From the NCBI GenBank assembly GCA_029783825.1, contig JAREIK010002455.1:1-64000 (forward strand): DNA of 64,000 bases, given 5' to 3'. Below, in pieces: positions 13,600 through 27,680 of the stretch. The notes under the pieces are model-generated. The model made no database searches, was not told the DNA's origin, and saw nothing but the letters and a program-made list of their open reading frames with translations. The translations under genes were made by a program, and so were the position numbers. Source of the DNA: Sapria himalayana. Its lineage: Eukaryota; Streptophyta; Magnoliopsida; Malpighiales; Rafflesiaceae. How positions within the stretch are numbered: the first letter of the stretch is position 1; each line of letters begins with the position of its first letter.

Positions 13600-14225
13600 T
13601 CTTATATGCTCTTATTATAATTTTATTTAAAAACATTATATAATTTATTATATATTTATAATAAATTACTACTAATAAAACAACATAAATAATTATAGCC
13701 CTCTCTTTTTTAACTATTTATTATAATTTATTATTTAATCACCTCTTAATTAAAATATTTTAATTAATAAAACAACATAAATAAAAATTACTACTAATAA
13801 AAAGCTAAAATAAACTATTTTTTGATTAAATAAAAAAATTAATAAAAATATATGATTTACCAAATAAACAAATAAATATTTATATTATTTAAAGTCAAAA
13901 TAAATATTTTTATGATTACAAAAATCTTTTAAAAATATAATGACTAAAAGATTTAATAATTTTGAATTATAAAAAAAATTCAACTTTTTCATAAAATTTA
14001 AAAGAAAATAAGTTGATATTAAAATATTAATATATAGATGTTTTAATTACATCAAAAAAATTGATGATTTAAAAACTAAATGTTTTAGTGTGGTTATTAA
14101 ATGAATATATTAATGATTCAAATTTATAATGACTAAAAGATGTTAATTTTATGCCTTTATAATTATTTCTTAATATATTTATAAAAAAAAATTGAATTCA
14201 TATAAATTTAAAACCATAATATATA

Positions 14226-14315
<90 letters not shown>

Positions 14316-14470
14316 TAATTTATTATTATATAATATTATTTTATTTATTTATGAAATAATATCATTTATGATTAAATAAAAATTTATTTCATTTTTTTAA
14401 TTTAAAATATTTATTTTTTATAAATTTAGTTTACTTTTATATTTTTGTTTCTTTATTTTATATATATTTA
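13600..14470 (+). repeat. Dispersed AT-rich repeat, copy 1 (partner at 57380-58260)
   Basis: The order of landmarks is shared with 57380-58260: AACATTATATAATTTATTAT, AATATAATGACTAAAAGAT, TTTAGTGTGGTTATTAAATG, ATATAATATTATTTTATT and ATAATATCATTTATG. In this copy the central microsatellite is (AT)n(GTAT)n(GT)n at 14219-14311. In the partner the same site holds only (TA)n. The two copies are clearly related but diverged. No coding frame is visible; it may be a non-autonomous element or part of a larger retroelement. Confidence 0.75.
14219..14311 (+). repeat. Compound (AT)n(GTAT)n(GT)n microsatellite
   Basis: Three repeat types in series: AT to about 14234, GTAT to about 14258, then an uninterrupted GT run to about 14311. 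It sits at the same position as a plain TA tract in the partner copy near 58063. Confidence 0.97.
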
Positions 14471-14578
14471 CATCCAATTTTGTATTTATAGTTTCCTTGG
14501 AAAAAAAATGCATAGGCATTAAGCACTTAACATTTTTTTATCTTTCAACGACGAAGAGAGGAGAAGCGAAACAGAACT

Positions 14579-14683
14579 ATGGGAGCAACTTATAAAATCG
14601 ACCTCTTCTTGTTACTAGGTAATATTATCATTGCTCTTCTCCTTCAGAATACTCTTTACAAATCTCTGTATCTCTCGATTTGA
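14579..14683 (+). CDS. Candidate small ORF or first exon (34 aa), unrecognised
   Basis: A purine-rich leader (GACGAAGAGAGGAGAAG) precedes ATGG at 14579 in a reasonable plant start context. The frame runs 34 codons (MGATYKIDLF, then a hydrophobic stretch) to TGA at 14681-14683. A possible splice donor, CTAG/GTAATA, lies at 14619. The leader and base composition differ from the AT-rich surroundings and resemble a plant 5' untranslated region. I cannot identify a family and see no convincing downstream exon. It could be the first exon of a host gene, a short hydrophobic peptide, or chance. Confidence 0.22.
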   Translation: MGATYKIDLFLLLGNIIIALLLQNTLYKSLYLSI

Positions 14684-17186
14684 TTACCATTGGTGGAGTT
14701 AAATTTTTAGGGTTATATTAATTTTCAAATACTAAATGTTTGCATATTATTTTTTGCTTCTGTAACTTAAAAAAATGCTTAATGTTTTATACTTATGTAA
14801 CTTAAGAAAAAACAAACTTAATGTTTATAAGTTCTATTTTTGTTGTCTCCAAAAATATTAAAAATAGATAACATTATATATAAACTTTTATACTTTTATA
14901 ATCATATGGCACATATATATATAAGTCTATACTTTAATATATATAAACATATTACATTATATATAAACATATAATGTTATGTATAAATATTTATACATAT
15001 GTAATAATATTTATAAATATCTATACAAAATTTACATAAAACTATCCATTTATATAATTTTTTATAGCAATTATATAACATATAAAATGTTTATACATTT
15101 TTGTAAACTTTTATATAACATATTTATTTTTATATAAATATATAATTTTTATAATGATTATATAAATGTGATATATATACCATATAATTTTTATAAAAGT
15201 TTTAGATATATATTATTATATTTAATAAACATTTATAAAAATATTTTAAACACAAATATTATATCAAAACACTTGTATAATTATATAATCATATGCCATT
15301 ATATATAAAAGTATTTATAATTATATTTAGTTTTGATCAGAATAAAGCAATGAGCAAGGCCATTTGTAAAAAGCTTTCTTTTGCAAATAAGCAAAAAGAT
15401 TTAGCTGGCATAGGTGGTGCAATTGAGAATGCTCATCTTTATTAGGGTAAGGGAGGAGAGATGATGCGCTCTGCTGTCTCCTGATTGATAGAATGTATTG
15501 CATTGTGTCATTTATCATTATCCGAGAGGATAACACAAAGTTTGTTTGATATCATCGATGAGAGTTTATGTATCTATTTTGAAGCAGTTTGAGCCTTAAA
15601 ATTGATATAGTTTGAGCATGCACCAAGAAGAAAGCCAGATTACTTCCTTTAGTGCGAGCCAACATAAATTAGTGCAGCCATAATATCTATCAGCCAAAAT
15701 ATAACTCACACACTAAATCATTTTTTATTATTTTATTTTTAATTTTTTAGCACTATATTTATTCTTTACACGGGCATAGTACACTATTTGCATTCTTGCC
15801 CACACTTCCTCACAAAAAATGCCACACTACATGCATATAACTACCCACAACCTTTCCACACACACATCCACTATGACACTATCACATGGCACATGCTATA
15901 CTGCTACAAGATGTGGCACCCTATTATTGCATGGTAGACTACAATGGAGGTCAGCTAACTTTTATTAGTTGTTTAGATTTGCTCTAGATAATGACATTCA
16001 AATGGTGAAAACACTTGCTTTTATGCAGCATAAATGCAATCTCATCAATATGAGCTATGGTGAGCCCACTTTACTTCTAGAATATGGTCATTTTATTGAT
16101 CTTGTTAATGAAGTTTAAGTTATAGCTATTAACAATTGATTCTCATGTTGTTCCACATTCTGTGTTTCTAAGCCTATTTTTGTTTTCCCTAAATTATGAG
16201 TTGGTGGTGAGCAAGCACCATTATGTGTTTTTTAGTCGTACTAGAAATAGTTGTCCAACATTGAGCACCGTTGGTGCCCCTAGTGGTACCACATCATGTA
16301 TTCGTTAACTATTAGCTCTTGATTTTTTTTCAACAAGTTTAATTTAGCAAGATAATAGGGACTCCTTGCAACCTATGATTACTCAAGAGCAAGTAATGGA
16401 GCTATATGATATAAACTTTGGTATTAAGGCAGATGGTAATGAGCTAAATGGTAATGGCCATTAACGTATGTGGGTTGCCTTAATACAATGAGAATTATAT
16501 ACACATTGTACATTTATATGTTATATTAATTTATATAATAAGATTTTTAGATGTTAATGAGCCAAAAGAGAGAGAGAAACATATATTATAATATTACATT
16601 TCATGTGTGCATACACATGTAAAGGTCCAAATGTTTGCATTGTGTGTGTCATAGACTACCAAGGAAAGGAATTCCTAGAGTTAGTAGTGCCTAAGGCACA
16701 TTCCTATTCACAAAGCTTTATTTTTAAAATAAAAATTTATAGTTTAATATGATATAAACATATTCACTGTGAATACTAGATCATGAGTTTTTAGATATGT
16801 GTTTTTAGATATGCGAGTTAAAGGCATGTCTATCAAGCTGTGAATACTAGATAATTACTAAATGTGCATTTCTAACATTTCATAGGCACCTAATGCCATT
16901 CCTTCCTTGAACTATGATTTTATGACATTTGATATTTTGGAATCTATGGTTTCTTGTGATCTCGTTGGCAATGAATATGTCGTTATGGCTAGGGACATCA
17001 GGGTGGGGATTTGAATCTGTTGTTTCTGTAGTATATATGTACATATATACTATAGTATTATATATAAGGTATAAGTTGTATTGCATAATTTTACCATATT
17101 TTATCAAAATAAAACTTTTTTTATTTATTTATTTTAATTTGATTTTAAATTTGTAAAATAGAAAAGATAGACATATATATAACTCT

Positions 17187-17272
17187 ATCTATCTATCCCA
17201 CATGTAACTCTAAGTCTCTCTATATGTCTATCTATCTATCCCACATGTAACTTTAAGTCTCTCTATATGTCT
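17187..17272 (+). repeat. 43-bp tandem duplication
   Basis: Two adjacent copies of a unit containing TCTATCTATCCCACATGTAA followed by TAAGTCTCTCTATATG. The landmark CATGTAACT recurs at 17201 and 17244. They carry TCTA tetramers, so this may be an early or isolated seed of the same simple-sequence type that fills the large arrays. Confidence 0.85.
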
Positions 17273-17292
17273 ATCTATATATTTTTTGGGTA

Positions 17293-17342
17293 GTATCATT
17301 CTATATGTTTATAACTTTACAGATAGACATATAGAATGATAC
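17293..17342. repeat. Perfect 16-bp inverted repeat (hairpin)
   Basis: GTATCATTCTATATGT (17293-17308) is followed, after an 18-bp loop, by its exact reverse complement at 17327-17342. It could fold as a hairpin in DNA or RNA. It is not followed by a T-run typical of a terminator, and no small transposon termini are seen. Confidence 0.85.
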
Positions 17343-18379
17343 TTGTATTTCAGATTGATAGATATTCCCTTGCTAATATTAGGCTTGCATCTCTTAAATT
17401 ACAAAACAAAATAACAAAAACAATTTAATATTATGCATTGATACCACTAAAAGGTAGGAATATTGCTCTCAAAAGTATTTTCTTAAATTAGCTTAATTTT
17501 AAAATTTTATTAAATAGATTTTCCTGAGAATGAAAGTACTATTCTTTATAATTTGTTGCATCCAAAAATAGTACTAACTTTTATCTAACTTTGCAAAAAA
17601 AAGGAATTCCTCCATAACACTAATAATAACAATAATACTTAATATTTTCATCCTTAATCTACACACACACATACACACATAATGGATAATTATGTTATGG
17701 AATCCAAAAAAATATTTATGATTTGGGTTATATTTTAGTACCTATATTCGGATACTCATAATTATCCCAATATAATTGAAAAACATTATGCATAAACTAT
17801 TTTTAGCTTACTTAGTATGCAAAAACGAGTTAATGCATATGTTTATGCATATAGAGTATTTATGAACTCCATATGCATATGTTTTGTTTACTAAATAATG
17901 AGTTTCTACATAAACTCATATGCATACTTGAGTATATGCAGTCCATATGAAAAAATGAAGGTAATTATCAGTATAGGAATTTGGAAGACCCCAACCATAA
18001 ATATTTTGGATTTGAGTCCCCAAATGTTATATTAAAATTAAAAATTGTAAAAAAATAATTATTTTCATGTTGGTTCCCCATAACATTTTTTCCTATAATA
18101 TTATAACTTTTATCTACTTTTGTTGCACCGAAATGCATCGGCTTTGTTTATGTCACATAAGTTTTTTAAAAAAATTTTAATCTAAAATAATAGTTTCAGA
18201 AATCAAAATCAATTTTTGATTCTCATAGAGTTTACCAAAATATACTTCTTCAATTAAAAATGATAGGTTAAAATCCAGGGCTTACACCCATTTAATGATT
18301 CCACCAACCATCCAACTAGTAACTTTTTAGAAATATTGGATTGAAAAATATTATCATTTTAACGCAAGTAGGATTTGAT

Positions 18380-18800
18380 TATTTTAAGTGTTTAGAATTA
18401 TAAGTATCTGTGTAACTATAAGTATACCCACATTTAACTATATTTATAATTACATGTATAATAATATACAATATTATATTTAACTATATGTGTATAACTA
18501 TGTATAATATTGGTATAACTATATATAAATATAACTATATTTATAACTATATATACATATATGTAAATCTATATATTTATTGATAACTTTATATATTTGT
18601 GCATAACTATTTGTATGAATATATTTATATAATTATATGTTTAAATATATAAAAATATTAATAGCAATATATACTATATGTATAATAACATATAATTATA
18701 AATAATTCTATCTTACTATATGTATAACTATAAAAATATTATACATAACTATAAAAATATTATACATAACTATATATATATATATAATTAAAAACATGTA
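18380..18800 (-). repeat. Inverted monomer related to the 545-bp tandem unit at 40020-41420
   Basis: Read on the minus strand, this AT-rich stretch carries the same ordered landmarks as the 40020-41420 repeat: ATAGATTTACATATATGTAT, TAGTTATACACATA, TTGTAT, ATACATGTAATTATAAATAT and TAGTTA. It therefore looks like a single diverged copy in opposite orientation, just left of the second TCTA array. Confidence 0.65.
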
Positions 18801-19335
18801 TAGATAGCATTAGATATTATCTAAGGCTATCTATACATAAATATATAGATATATAAATTGATGTTGATATCTATATATCTGCCACGAGTGACAAATAGAC
18901 ATATATATACTATAAATAGAATATTATATATACTGTCTATATATACATCAAATAATTGAATTTATCTTGAGAATAAGCAGAATGAACACATTAAATCTAT
19001 CTATCAATATATCTCTCAACCTAACTACTTTTCCATCTATCTATCAATTATTTGTCTATCTATCTATCTACCTGTCTGTCTATCTATTTTTCTATTTATA
19101 TGTCTACCTATCTGTTCATCTATCTATATATCTATCTGTGTATGTACCAATCTGTCTATCTAACTATCTATCTATCTATCTACATATATATATATATCTA
19201 TCAGTCTATCTATATGTCTATTTATCTATCATTCTATCTATATACCTATCTATCTAAATCTATCTATCTATCTATCTATCTATCTAATAAACTGTCTATC
19301 TATCTAAATATCTGTCTATTTATCTATTTACATCC

Positions 19336-19339
<4 letters not shown>

Positions 19340-19391
<52 letters not shown>
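19340..19391. repeat. (TA)n microsatellite
   Basis: An uninterrupted TA run of about 50 bp near the left end of array B. Confidence 0.95.
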
Positions 19392-19393
<2 letters not shown>

Positions 19394-22300
19394 ATAATCT
19401 ATCTATCTATTTATCTATATATCTATCTATCTATCATTCCATCTAGCAATTTGTCTATTAATCTATATATAATCTGGTTATCAATCATTCTATCATTATA
19501 TCTATTAATCCATCAATCTATTTGTCTATCTATCAACATATATATCTATATGTCTATCTATGTATCTATCTATATATTTATCTATCTCTCTTTTAATATG
19601 TATATTTATGTGCGTATCAATCTACAAATCAAACTATCAATCTGTCATTCTATCTATATATCTATCTAACATTCTATTTGTCTATCCCTTAGTTTGTCAC
19701 TGTATCTATCTGCCTATTTTCTTGTCTATCTATCTGTATATTTGCCTACATACCTGATTGTCTGCCTACTCGACTACCTACCTATCTATCTGTCAATCTA
19801 TCTAACTATCTATATATCTATCTATCTATTTGTGTGCATTTTTCATTTGTCTGTCAATCATTCTTCTTGTCTAACTATTTGTCAATCTATCTGCCTATAT
19901 ATATATATATATATATCTTATAATCTATCTATTTGCCTAACAACTTCTCTATTTATCTATCAATTATATGTTTATCTATATTTCTATCTATCCGTCTATC
20001 TATCTATAAATCTATCTGTCTATCTATCTATCGATATATGTGTCTACCTATCTATCTGCCAATCTCTCAATGTATCTATGTGTGTATCTATCTGTTTGTC
20101 TATATGTCTATATATATGTTATCTATCTTTCCATATATCTAAATATCTATTATTCTATCTATCTATCGATTTATCTATCAATCTATCTTTCTACCTATCT
20201 ATCTATCTTTTTATATATCTATCTATTTGTCTGTCTGTCTTTCTATCTATATGTCTATCTTTCTATCACATATATATTTGTCTGTCTATCTATCTATCTA
20301 TCTCGCTGTCTGAATGTCTGTCAATCTAGCTAGCTAGCTATCTATCTATTTGTCTTTCTGTCTATCTTTCGACTTGTTTATCTATCTATCTATCTATCTA
20401 TCTAATTATCTAACTATCTATCTGTATATCTATCTATTTATCTATTTATGTATCTATCTATCTAACTAACTATCTATCTACTGATGAATATATCTCTCTA
20501 TCTGTCTATCTAATTATCTATCTATCTATATATTTCTCTATCTATATATATATTTCTCTATCTATCTGTCTATCTATTTTTCTATCTATTTGTCTATCTA
20601 TTATCTATATATATATCTATCTATCTATCACTCTCCCATTCGATCTGTTTATTAATTTGTCTATCAATCTATCTTTAAATCATTCTATCAATATGTCTAT
20701 CAATCTTTCTATTAAACTATCTATCAATCTTTCTATTAAACTATCTATCAATCAGCAATATGTCGATCAATCTTTATATTAAACTATCTATCAAAAAGAC
20801 TATCAATATGTCTATCATTCTATCTATCAATCTGTCTATCTATCTATCTTTATATTGATCTATCAATCTATCTTTTTATCTATTAATCTATCTATAAATT
20901 TGTCTTTTTATTTGTTTGTTTATATGTATATTTGTCTTTGTGTTTATCTGTCTTTCTATTTGTTTGTTTGTCTATTAGTCTATCTATCTTTAAGTTTGTC
21001 TATCTATCTATTTATTTGTTTATCTTTCTAACTATCTGACTATCACCCTATATGGCTGCCTACATATCTGTCTATCTATATTTCTATCGGTTTATCTAAC
21101 TACATGGCTATCTATATATTTGACTTTCTTTCTGATTGTCTATCGATTTTTCATCTATCTGTCTATCTAAATGTCTATTTAACTATCAATCAATCTATCA
21201 ATCAATCAATCTATCTATCTGTCTATCTATATATTTATCTAACGATCTATCTGTCTATTTATTTACCTATTTGTCTATATATCTCTCAATATCATTGTCT
21301 ATCTATCTTTCTATGTATTTGTCTATATTTCTGTTGATCTAATTATTTATCTATCTATCAATCTATTTGTATGTGTGTCTATGTATATGTTTATTTGTCT
21401 AATAATCAATCTATATATTTATCTTTCTATATGTCAATATTTTTGTCTATCTATTTAACTATCTAACTATCTATATATCCATCTGTCTATAAATCTATCT
21501 ATCATTCTATCTATCAAACTATTTATCAATCTGTGATTCAAACTTTCATTATGTCTATCAATTTGACTATCAATCTATTTATTGAACAGGCTATCTTTTT
21601 TTCTATCAATCAATCAATCAATCTGTCAATCAATTAATCAATCTGTATGTCTATCAAATTGTCTATAAATTTCTCTATCAAACTATCTATGTATATGTCT
21701 ATTTGTCATAGTGTTGTATGTTTATATTTCTTTCTATTTGTTTATTAGTCTTTCTGTCTATCTATCTACCTATCTATCTTTCTATTTGTTTATTTTCTAT
21801 CTACTTGTCTGACTATCTTCCAACTTAGTTGCCTATCTATCTATCTATCTATCTATGTATTTATTTATCTATGAGTTTGCTCTCTATCTATCTATATTCC
21901 ATTCTATTTGTCATTCCATCTATTTGTCTATCTAAATGTCTATCAATCTATCTATCTATCTATGTATAGTCCATCTAACTTTTTATGTACTTTCTATCTA
22001 TTTGTCTAGCTTTCTATCAATTTATCTATCTATCTATCTATTTATTTATCTATCTATCAATCTATCTTTCTATCTATCAATCAATCAATTCATCTATCAG
22101 TATAATATATATATATCTATCTTTCTTTCTATTGTCTAACTATCAATCTATATATATGTCTATCTATCTTTTTATTTATGTCTCTATCTTTTAATAGATA
22201 TGAATATAATATTTTTATCTATTTGTCTATCTTTCTATCTAATTGTTAATCTATATGTTTATCTATCTATCTATCTAATTATCTATCGATCTATTTGCTA

Positions 22301-22429
22301 TATATCTATCTTTCTATCTACTTATTTAATCTATATATATATATATATCTATTTATCTATCTATCTATCTTTTTATCTATCTATCTATCTTTTTATCTAT
22401 GTATCTATCTATGTACTTGTCTGATAATA

Positions 22430-22470
<41 letters not shown>

Positions 22471-22939
22471 ATCTCTGTATCAATCAGTCTATCAATCTAT
22501 CATTATGTCTATCAATCTATATCTCAATCCATCTTTCAATCTTTCTAACAATATGTCTATTAATAAATATATTTGTCTATCTATCATTTTGTCTATCAAT
22601 TTGTCTATCTTTTTATATATCTATGTGTCTATCTATCTATCTATCTACATATCTATCTGTCAATCTAATTGTCTATAAAAATATGTGTCTGTATGTCTAC
22701 CTATCTATTTGTATGTCTATCTGCCTGCATGATTATCTGCTTGCATGGCTACCTTCTTGATTGTCTATCTATCTATCTATCTTTCTGTCTATCTATCTAC
22801 AAGTATTTCTATCTAACTATCTAACTATCTATTTATCTATTATTATATTTGTCTATCTATATGTCATTTTATCTGTATGTCTTTCTCTCTATGTTTCTAT
22901 TTACCTATTTATTTGTCTATCTTCTTGTTTATCTATCTA

Positions 22940-23859
22940 TCTATCTGTATAAAAATCAATCAATCAATCTACATATCCTTTTATCTATCTATCAATATGT
23001 CTATCTATCAATATATCAATAAATAAATAAATAAATAAATCTATCAATCTATCTGTCTATCAATCTATTTGTTTATATTAATATCCTTTTATCTATCTAT
23101 CTATTTATCTATCTATCAGTCATTCTCTCTATCTATCTATCTATATATCTATCTTTATATCTTACTGTCGATCTATCTATCTATTTATCTATTTATCTAT
23201 TTATCTATCTATAAATTTATCTATCTATCTTCATATCTATTTGTCTATGTATCTATTTATCTATCTGTCTGTCTATATATCTATCTGTCAATATATCTAT
23301 CAATCTATCTATCAAAATATTTGTCAATCTATCTATAAATCAATCTATCAATATGTCTATCAATCTATTTATTAATCTATTTATCATTCTTTCTATCAAA
23401 CTGTTTATCTATCTATCTATCTGTAAATCTCTCTATCTATTTTTTTATATGTCTTTCAATCTCTTTATTTATCTAGATTTCTCTCTGTCTATCTATACAT
23501 CTATCTATTTATTTATCTATTTGTTTGCCGGTCTGTCGATTTATCTTTCTATTAGTTTTTATATATACCTATCTTTTTTTCTTTCAATCAATCAATCAAT
23601 CTTTCTTTCTATCTTCCTTTCTATTTGTCTATCTTTCTATCTTTCTATATGTCTAACTATCTATCTATATTTTTGTCTGTCTATTTATCAATCTGTCTAT
23701 TTATCTTTATGTCTATTTATCTATCTGTCTATATATCTATCTATCTATATGTCTATTAATCTATCAATTTATCTATCTATTTACATATCTATCTATTTGT
23801 CAATCTATCTTTCTATCTATATGTATATTTATCCACATATCTATTTGACTATTTATCTA

Positions 23860-23890
<31 letters not shown>

Positions 23891-25935
23891 TTTTCTAATA
23901 ATCTATCAGTATATCAGTCTATCTTTCTGTATATCTTTGTGTTTATCAATCTCTATCAATCGATTTATCTATCTATCTATCCATCTATTTATTTATCTTT
24001 CTATCTATATATCTGTTAGTTTATGTATCTATCTGTCTATATATCTGTCAGTCTATCTGGCCTTATTTCTATATATCTATTAATTAGTCTAGCTGTTTGT
24101 CTATTTTTCTATCTAATCTATCTATCTTTCTTTCTATTTATATAATTATTAATTTGTTTATCAATATGTCTTTCAATCATTCTATCAATTTATCTATCTA
24201 TATATCTATCTGTCTGTCTATTTATCTATGTATATATTTTTCTATATATTTATCTATTTATCAATCTTTCTCTCTTTCTATCTTTCTATCTTTCTATCTA
24301 TCTATATGCCTATCTATGTGTTTGTGTGTGTTTATATATATATATATATATATATATATTTCTCTCTTTATTTGTCTGTCTTTGAATATATCTATCTATT
24401 TATCTATCTATTTATTTATCTATCTATATGTTTATCTACCTATCTATTTTTTGTTTATCTATCTATCTATCAATCTATCTATCTTTCTATATATCTATCT
24501 TTCTAACTTTCTAATAGTCTTTTTGCCTATCAGACTATTAGTCAATCTATCTGTCTATCTATCTATCCATCCAAATATCTATTTGTTTATTTATATATTT
24601 CCCTTTTTGTAGATCTGTCTACCTATCTATCTTTTTGTCTATCTTTATATCCATCTATCTATCTATTTCTATCATTATATTAGTCTATTAGTCTATTAGT
24701 CTATTAGTCTATTAGTCTATTAGTCTATTTATCTGCATATCTATTTATTTGTCTATTTGCATATATATTTATCTATCTATCTATATATTTATCTGTATGC
24801 CTATATGTTTATCTATCTATCTATCTATTTGTCTATTTATCTATCAGCATATCTGTTGATCTATATATCTATATGTTTGTCTATCTCTCTTTTGTCAATT
24901 TGTTTTTTCTATCTCTCTATATTTCTATCTTTCTATTTGCCAAATATCTATGTATTTATCTATCTAGCTATCATTGTATCTGAATATATATCTATCTATC
25001 TACCTATTTATATGTCTATCAATCTATTCGTATATCTATCTACCTTTTTATATGGCTATCTTTCTATTATATATTTGTCTTTATATCTATCTATGTTTAT
25101 ATCGATATATCTATCTATTTGTCTATCTATCTATCTATTTATTTAATTATTTTATTATCTATCTGTCTATTTGTCTATCTATCTATCTATTTTATTGTTT
25201 ATTTTATTTTCTATTTATCGATCTATCTGTCTATTTTGTATCAATCTTTAAATCTCTTCTTTGTATCTATCTATAAATTTCTATCTATCTATTTATCTAT
25301 CTGCTATCTATCTATTTGTCTATGTATTTATTTGTTTATCTATCTATCTATCTGTATAAAAATCAATCAATTAATCAATCTACATATCTATATGACTATC
25401 TATCAATATATCAATAAATAAATAAATAAATCTATCTATCTGTCTGTCAATCTATTTGTCTATTTTTATATCCTTTTATCTATCTATCAAATGACTATCT
25501 ATCTATCTATTTATCTATCTATCAGTCATTCTCTCTATATGTCTATCTATATATCTATCTTTATGTCTTACTATCGATCTATCTATCTATCTATCTATTT
25601 ATTTATCTTTCTATCTATTTATCTACCTATCAATCCATCTATCTATTTATCTATTTATCTATCTATAAATTTATCTATCTTCATATCTATTTGTCTATCT
25701 ATCTATTTATCTATCTGTCTATCTATATATCTATCTATCAATATATATCAATCTATCAATCAATATATTTGTCAATCTATCTATAAATCAATTTATCAAT
25801 ATGTCTATCAATCTATTTATTAATCTATCTATCATTCTTTCTATCAAACTATTTATAAATCTATCTATCTGTAAATCTATCTATCTATTTATCTATTTGT
25901 CTATCTATTTCTTTATCTATCTAGTTTGCTCTCTG

Positions 25936-25968
<33 letters not shown>

Positions 25969-27680
25969 TTATTTATCTATTTGTTTGTCTGTCGATTTAT
26001 CTTTCTATTAGTTTTTATACATACCTATCATTTTTTTTCTTTCAATCAATCAATCTATCTATCTATCTTCCTTTCTATTTGTCTATCTTTCTATCTTTCT
26101 ATATGTCTAACTATCTATCTATATTTTTGTCTCTCTATCTATCAATCTGTCTATTTCTCTTTATGTCTATTTATCTATCTGTCTATATATCTATCTACCT
26201 ATTTATCTATCTATCTATTTATATGTCTATTAATCTACCAATCTTTCTTTCTATTTACATATCTATCTATTTGTCAATCTATCTTTCTATCTATATGTAT
26301 ATTTATCCACATATCTATTTGACTATTTATCTATCTCTCTATCTATCTTTCTATCTATATATCTTTCTAATAATCTATCAATATATCAGTCTATCATTCT
26401 GTATATCTTTGTGTTTATCAATCTCTATCAATCTGTTTATCTATCTATCTATCCATCTATTTATTTATCTTTCTATCAATATATCTGTTAGTTTATGTAT
26501 CTATCTGTCTATATATCTGTCTGTCTATCTGGCCTTATTTCTATCTATCTATTAATTAGTCTAGCTGTTTGTCTATTTTTCTATCTAATCTATCTATGTT
26601 TCTATTTATATAATTATTAATTTGTTTATCAATATGTCTTTCAATCATTCTATCAATTTATCTATCTATTTATCTATTTGTCTATCTATTTATCTATGTA
26701 TATATTTTTCTATCTATTTATCTATTTATCTATATTTCTCTCTTTCTATCTTTCTATCTATCTATGCCTATCAATGTGTGTGTGTGTTTATATATATATT
26801 TCTATCTCTTTATTTGTCTATCTTTCAATATATCTATCTATCTATATATCTATCTATCTATATATCTATCAATTTATCTATCTATATGTTTATTTACCTA
26901 TCTATTTTTTGTTTATCTATCTATCTATCAATCTATCTATCTTTCTATATATCTATCTTTCTAACTTTCTAATAGTCTTTTTGCCTATCAAACTATTAGT
27001 CAATCTATCTGTCTATCTATCCATCCAAATATCTATTTGTTTATTTATATATTTCCCTTTTTGTCGATTTGTCTATCTACCTATCTATCTATCTTTTTGT
27101 CTATCTTTATATCTATCTATCTATTTATTTCTATCAGTATATTAGTCTATTAGTCTATTAGTCTATTTGTCTATTAGTCTATCGATCTGCATATCTATTT
27201 ATTTGTCTTTTTGCATATATATTTATCTATCTATATATTTATCTGTTTGCCTATATGTTTATCTATCTATCTATTTGTCTATTTATCTATCAGCATATCT
27301 GCTGATCTGTATATCTATATGTTTGTCTATCTCTCTTTTGTCAATTTGTTTTTCTATCTCTCTATATTTCTATCTTTTTATTTGCCAATATATCTATGTA
27401 TTTATCTATCTGGCTATCATTGTATCTGAATATATATGTATCTATCTACCTATTTATCTATCTATCAATCTATTTGTATATCTATCTACCTTTTTATATC
27501 TATCTATCTATGTTTCTATCGATATATTTGTCTATTTGTATCTCTCTATCTATTTATTTATTTATTTTATTATCTATCTATCTGTCTATTTGTCTATCTA
27601 TCTATTTGTCAATTTGTCTATCTATCTCTTTATTTATTGTTCTAAATGATTATATGTCGATCTATCAATTTTGTAACTGT
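22940..27680 (+). repeat. Higher-order duplication inside array B1 (period about 2.4 kb)
   Basis: About 22940-25260 is repeated at about 25360-27680. Matching non-TCTA landmarks in order include CTGTATAAAAATCAATCAA (AAAAATC at 22951 and 25368), an ATAAATAAATAAATA run, CAGTCATTCTCTCTAT, TTTCTTTCAATCAATC, TGGCCTTATTTCTAT, a TTAGTCTATTAGTCTA run, CAGCATATCTG (24845 and 27291) and TTTGTCAATTTGTTTT. The offset drifts from 2417 to 2446 bp through small indels. The copies look highly similar, more so than the 1.42-kb pair in array A. Confidence 0.88.

Larger units (their letters stand above)
14684..18379. other. AT-rich intergenic DNA, no gene recognised
   Basis: About 3.7 kb of AT-rich sequence with ATATAAA-type runs (14870-15320), a more balanced stretch at about 15340-16450 without a clear frame, and a small repeat/hairpin cluster at 17187-17342 (annotated separately). 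Short frames at 15327-15536 (minus) and 16880-17156 (both strands) show no domain or motif I recognise. Confidence 0.6.
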
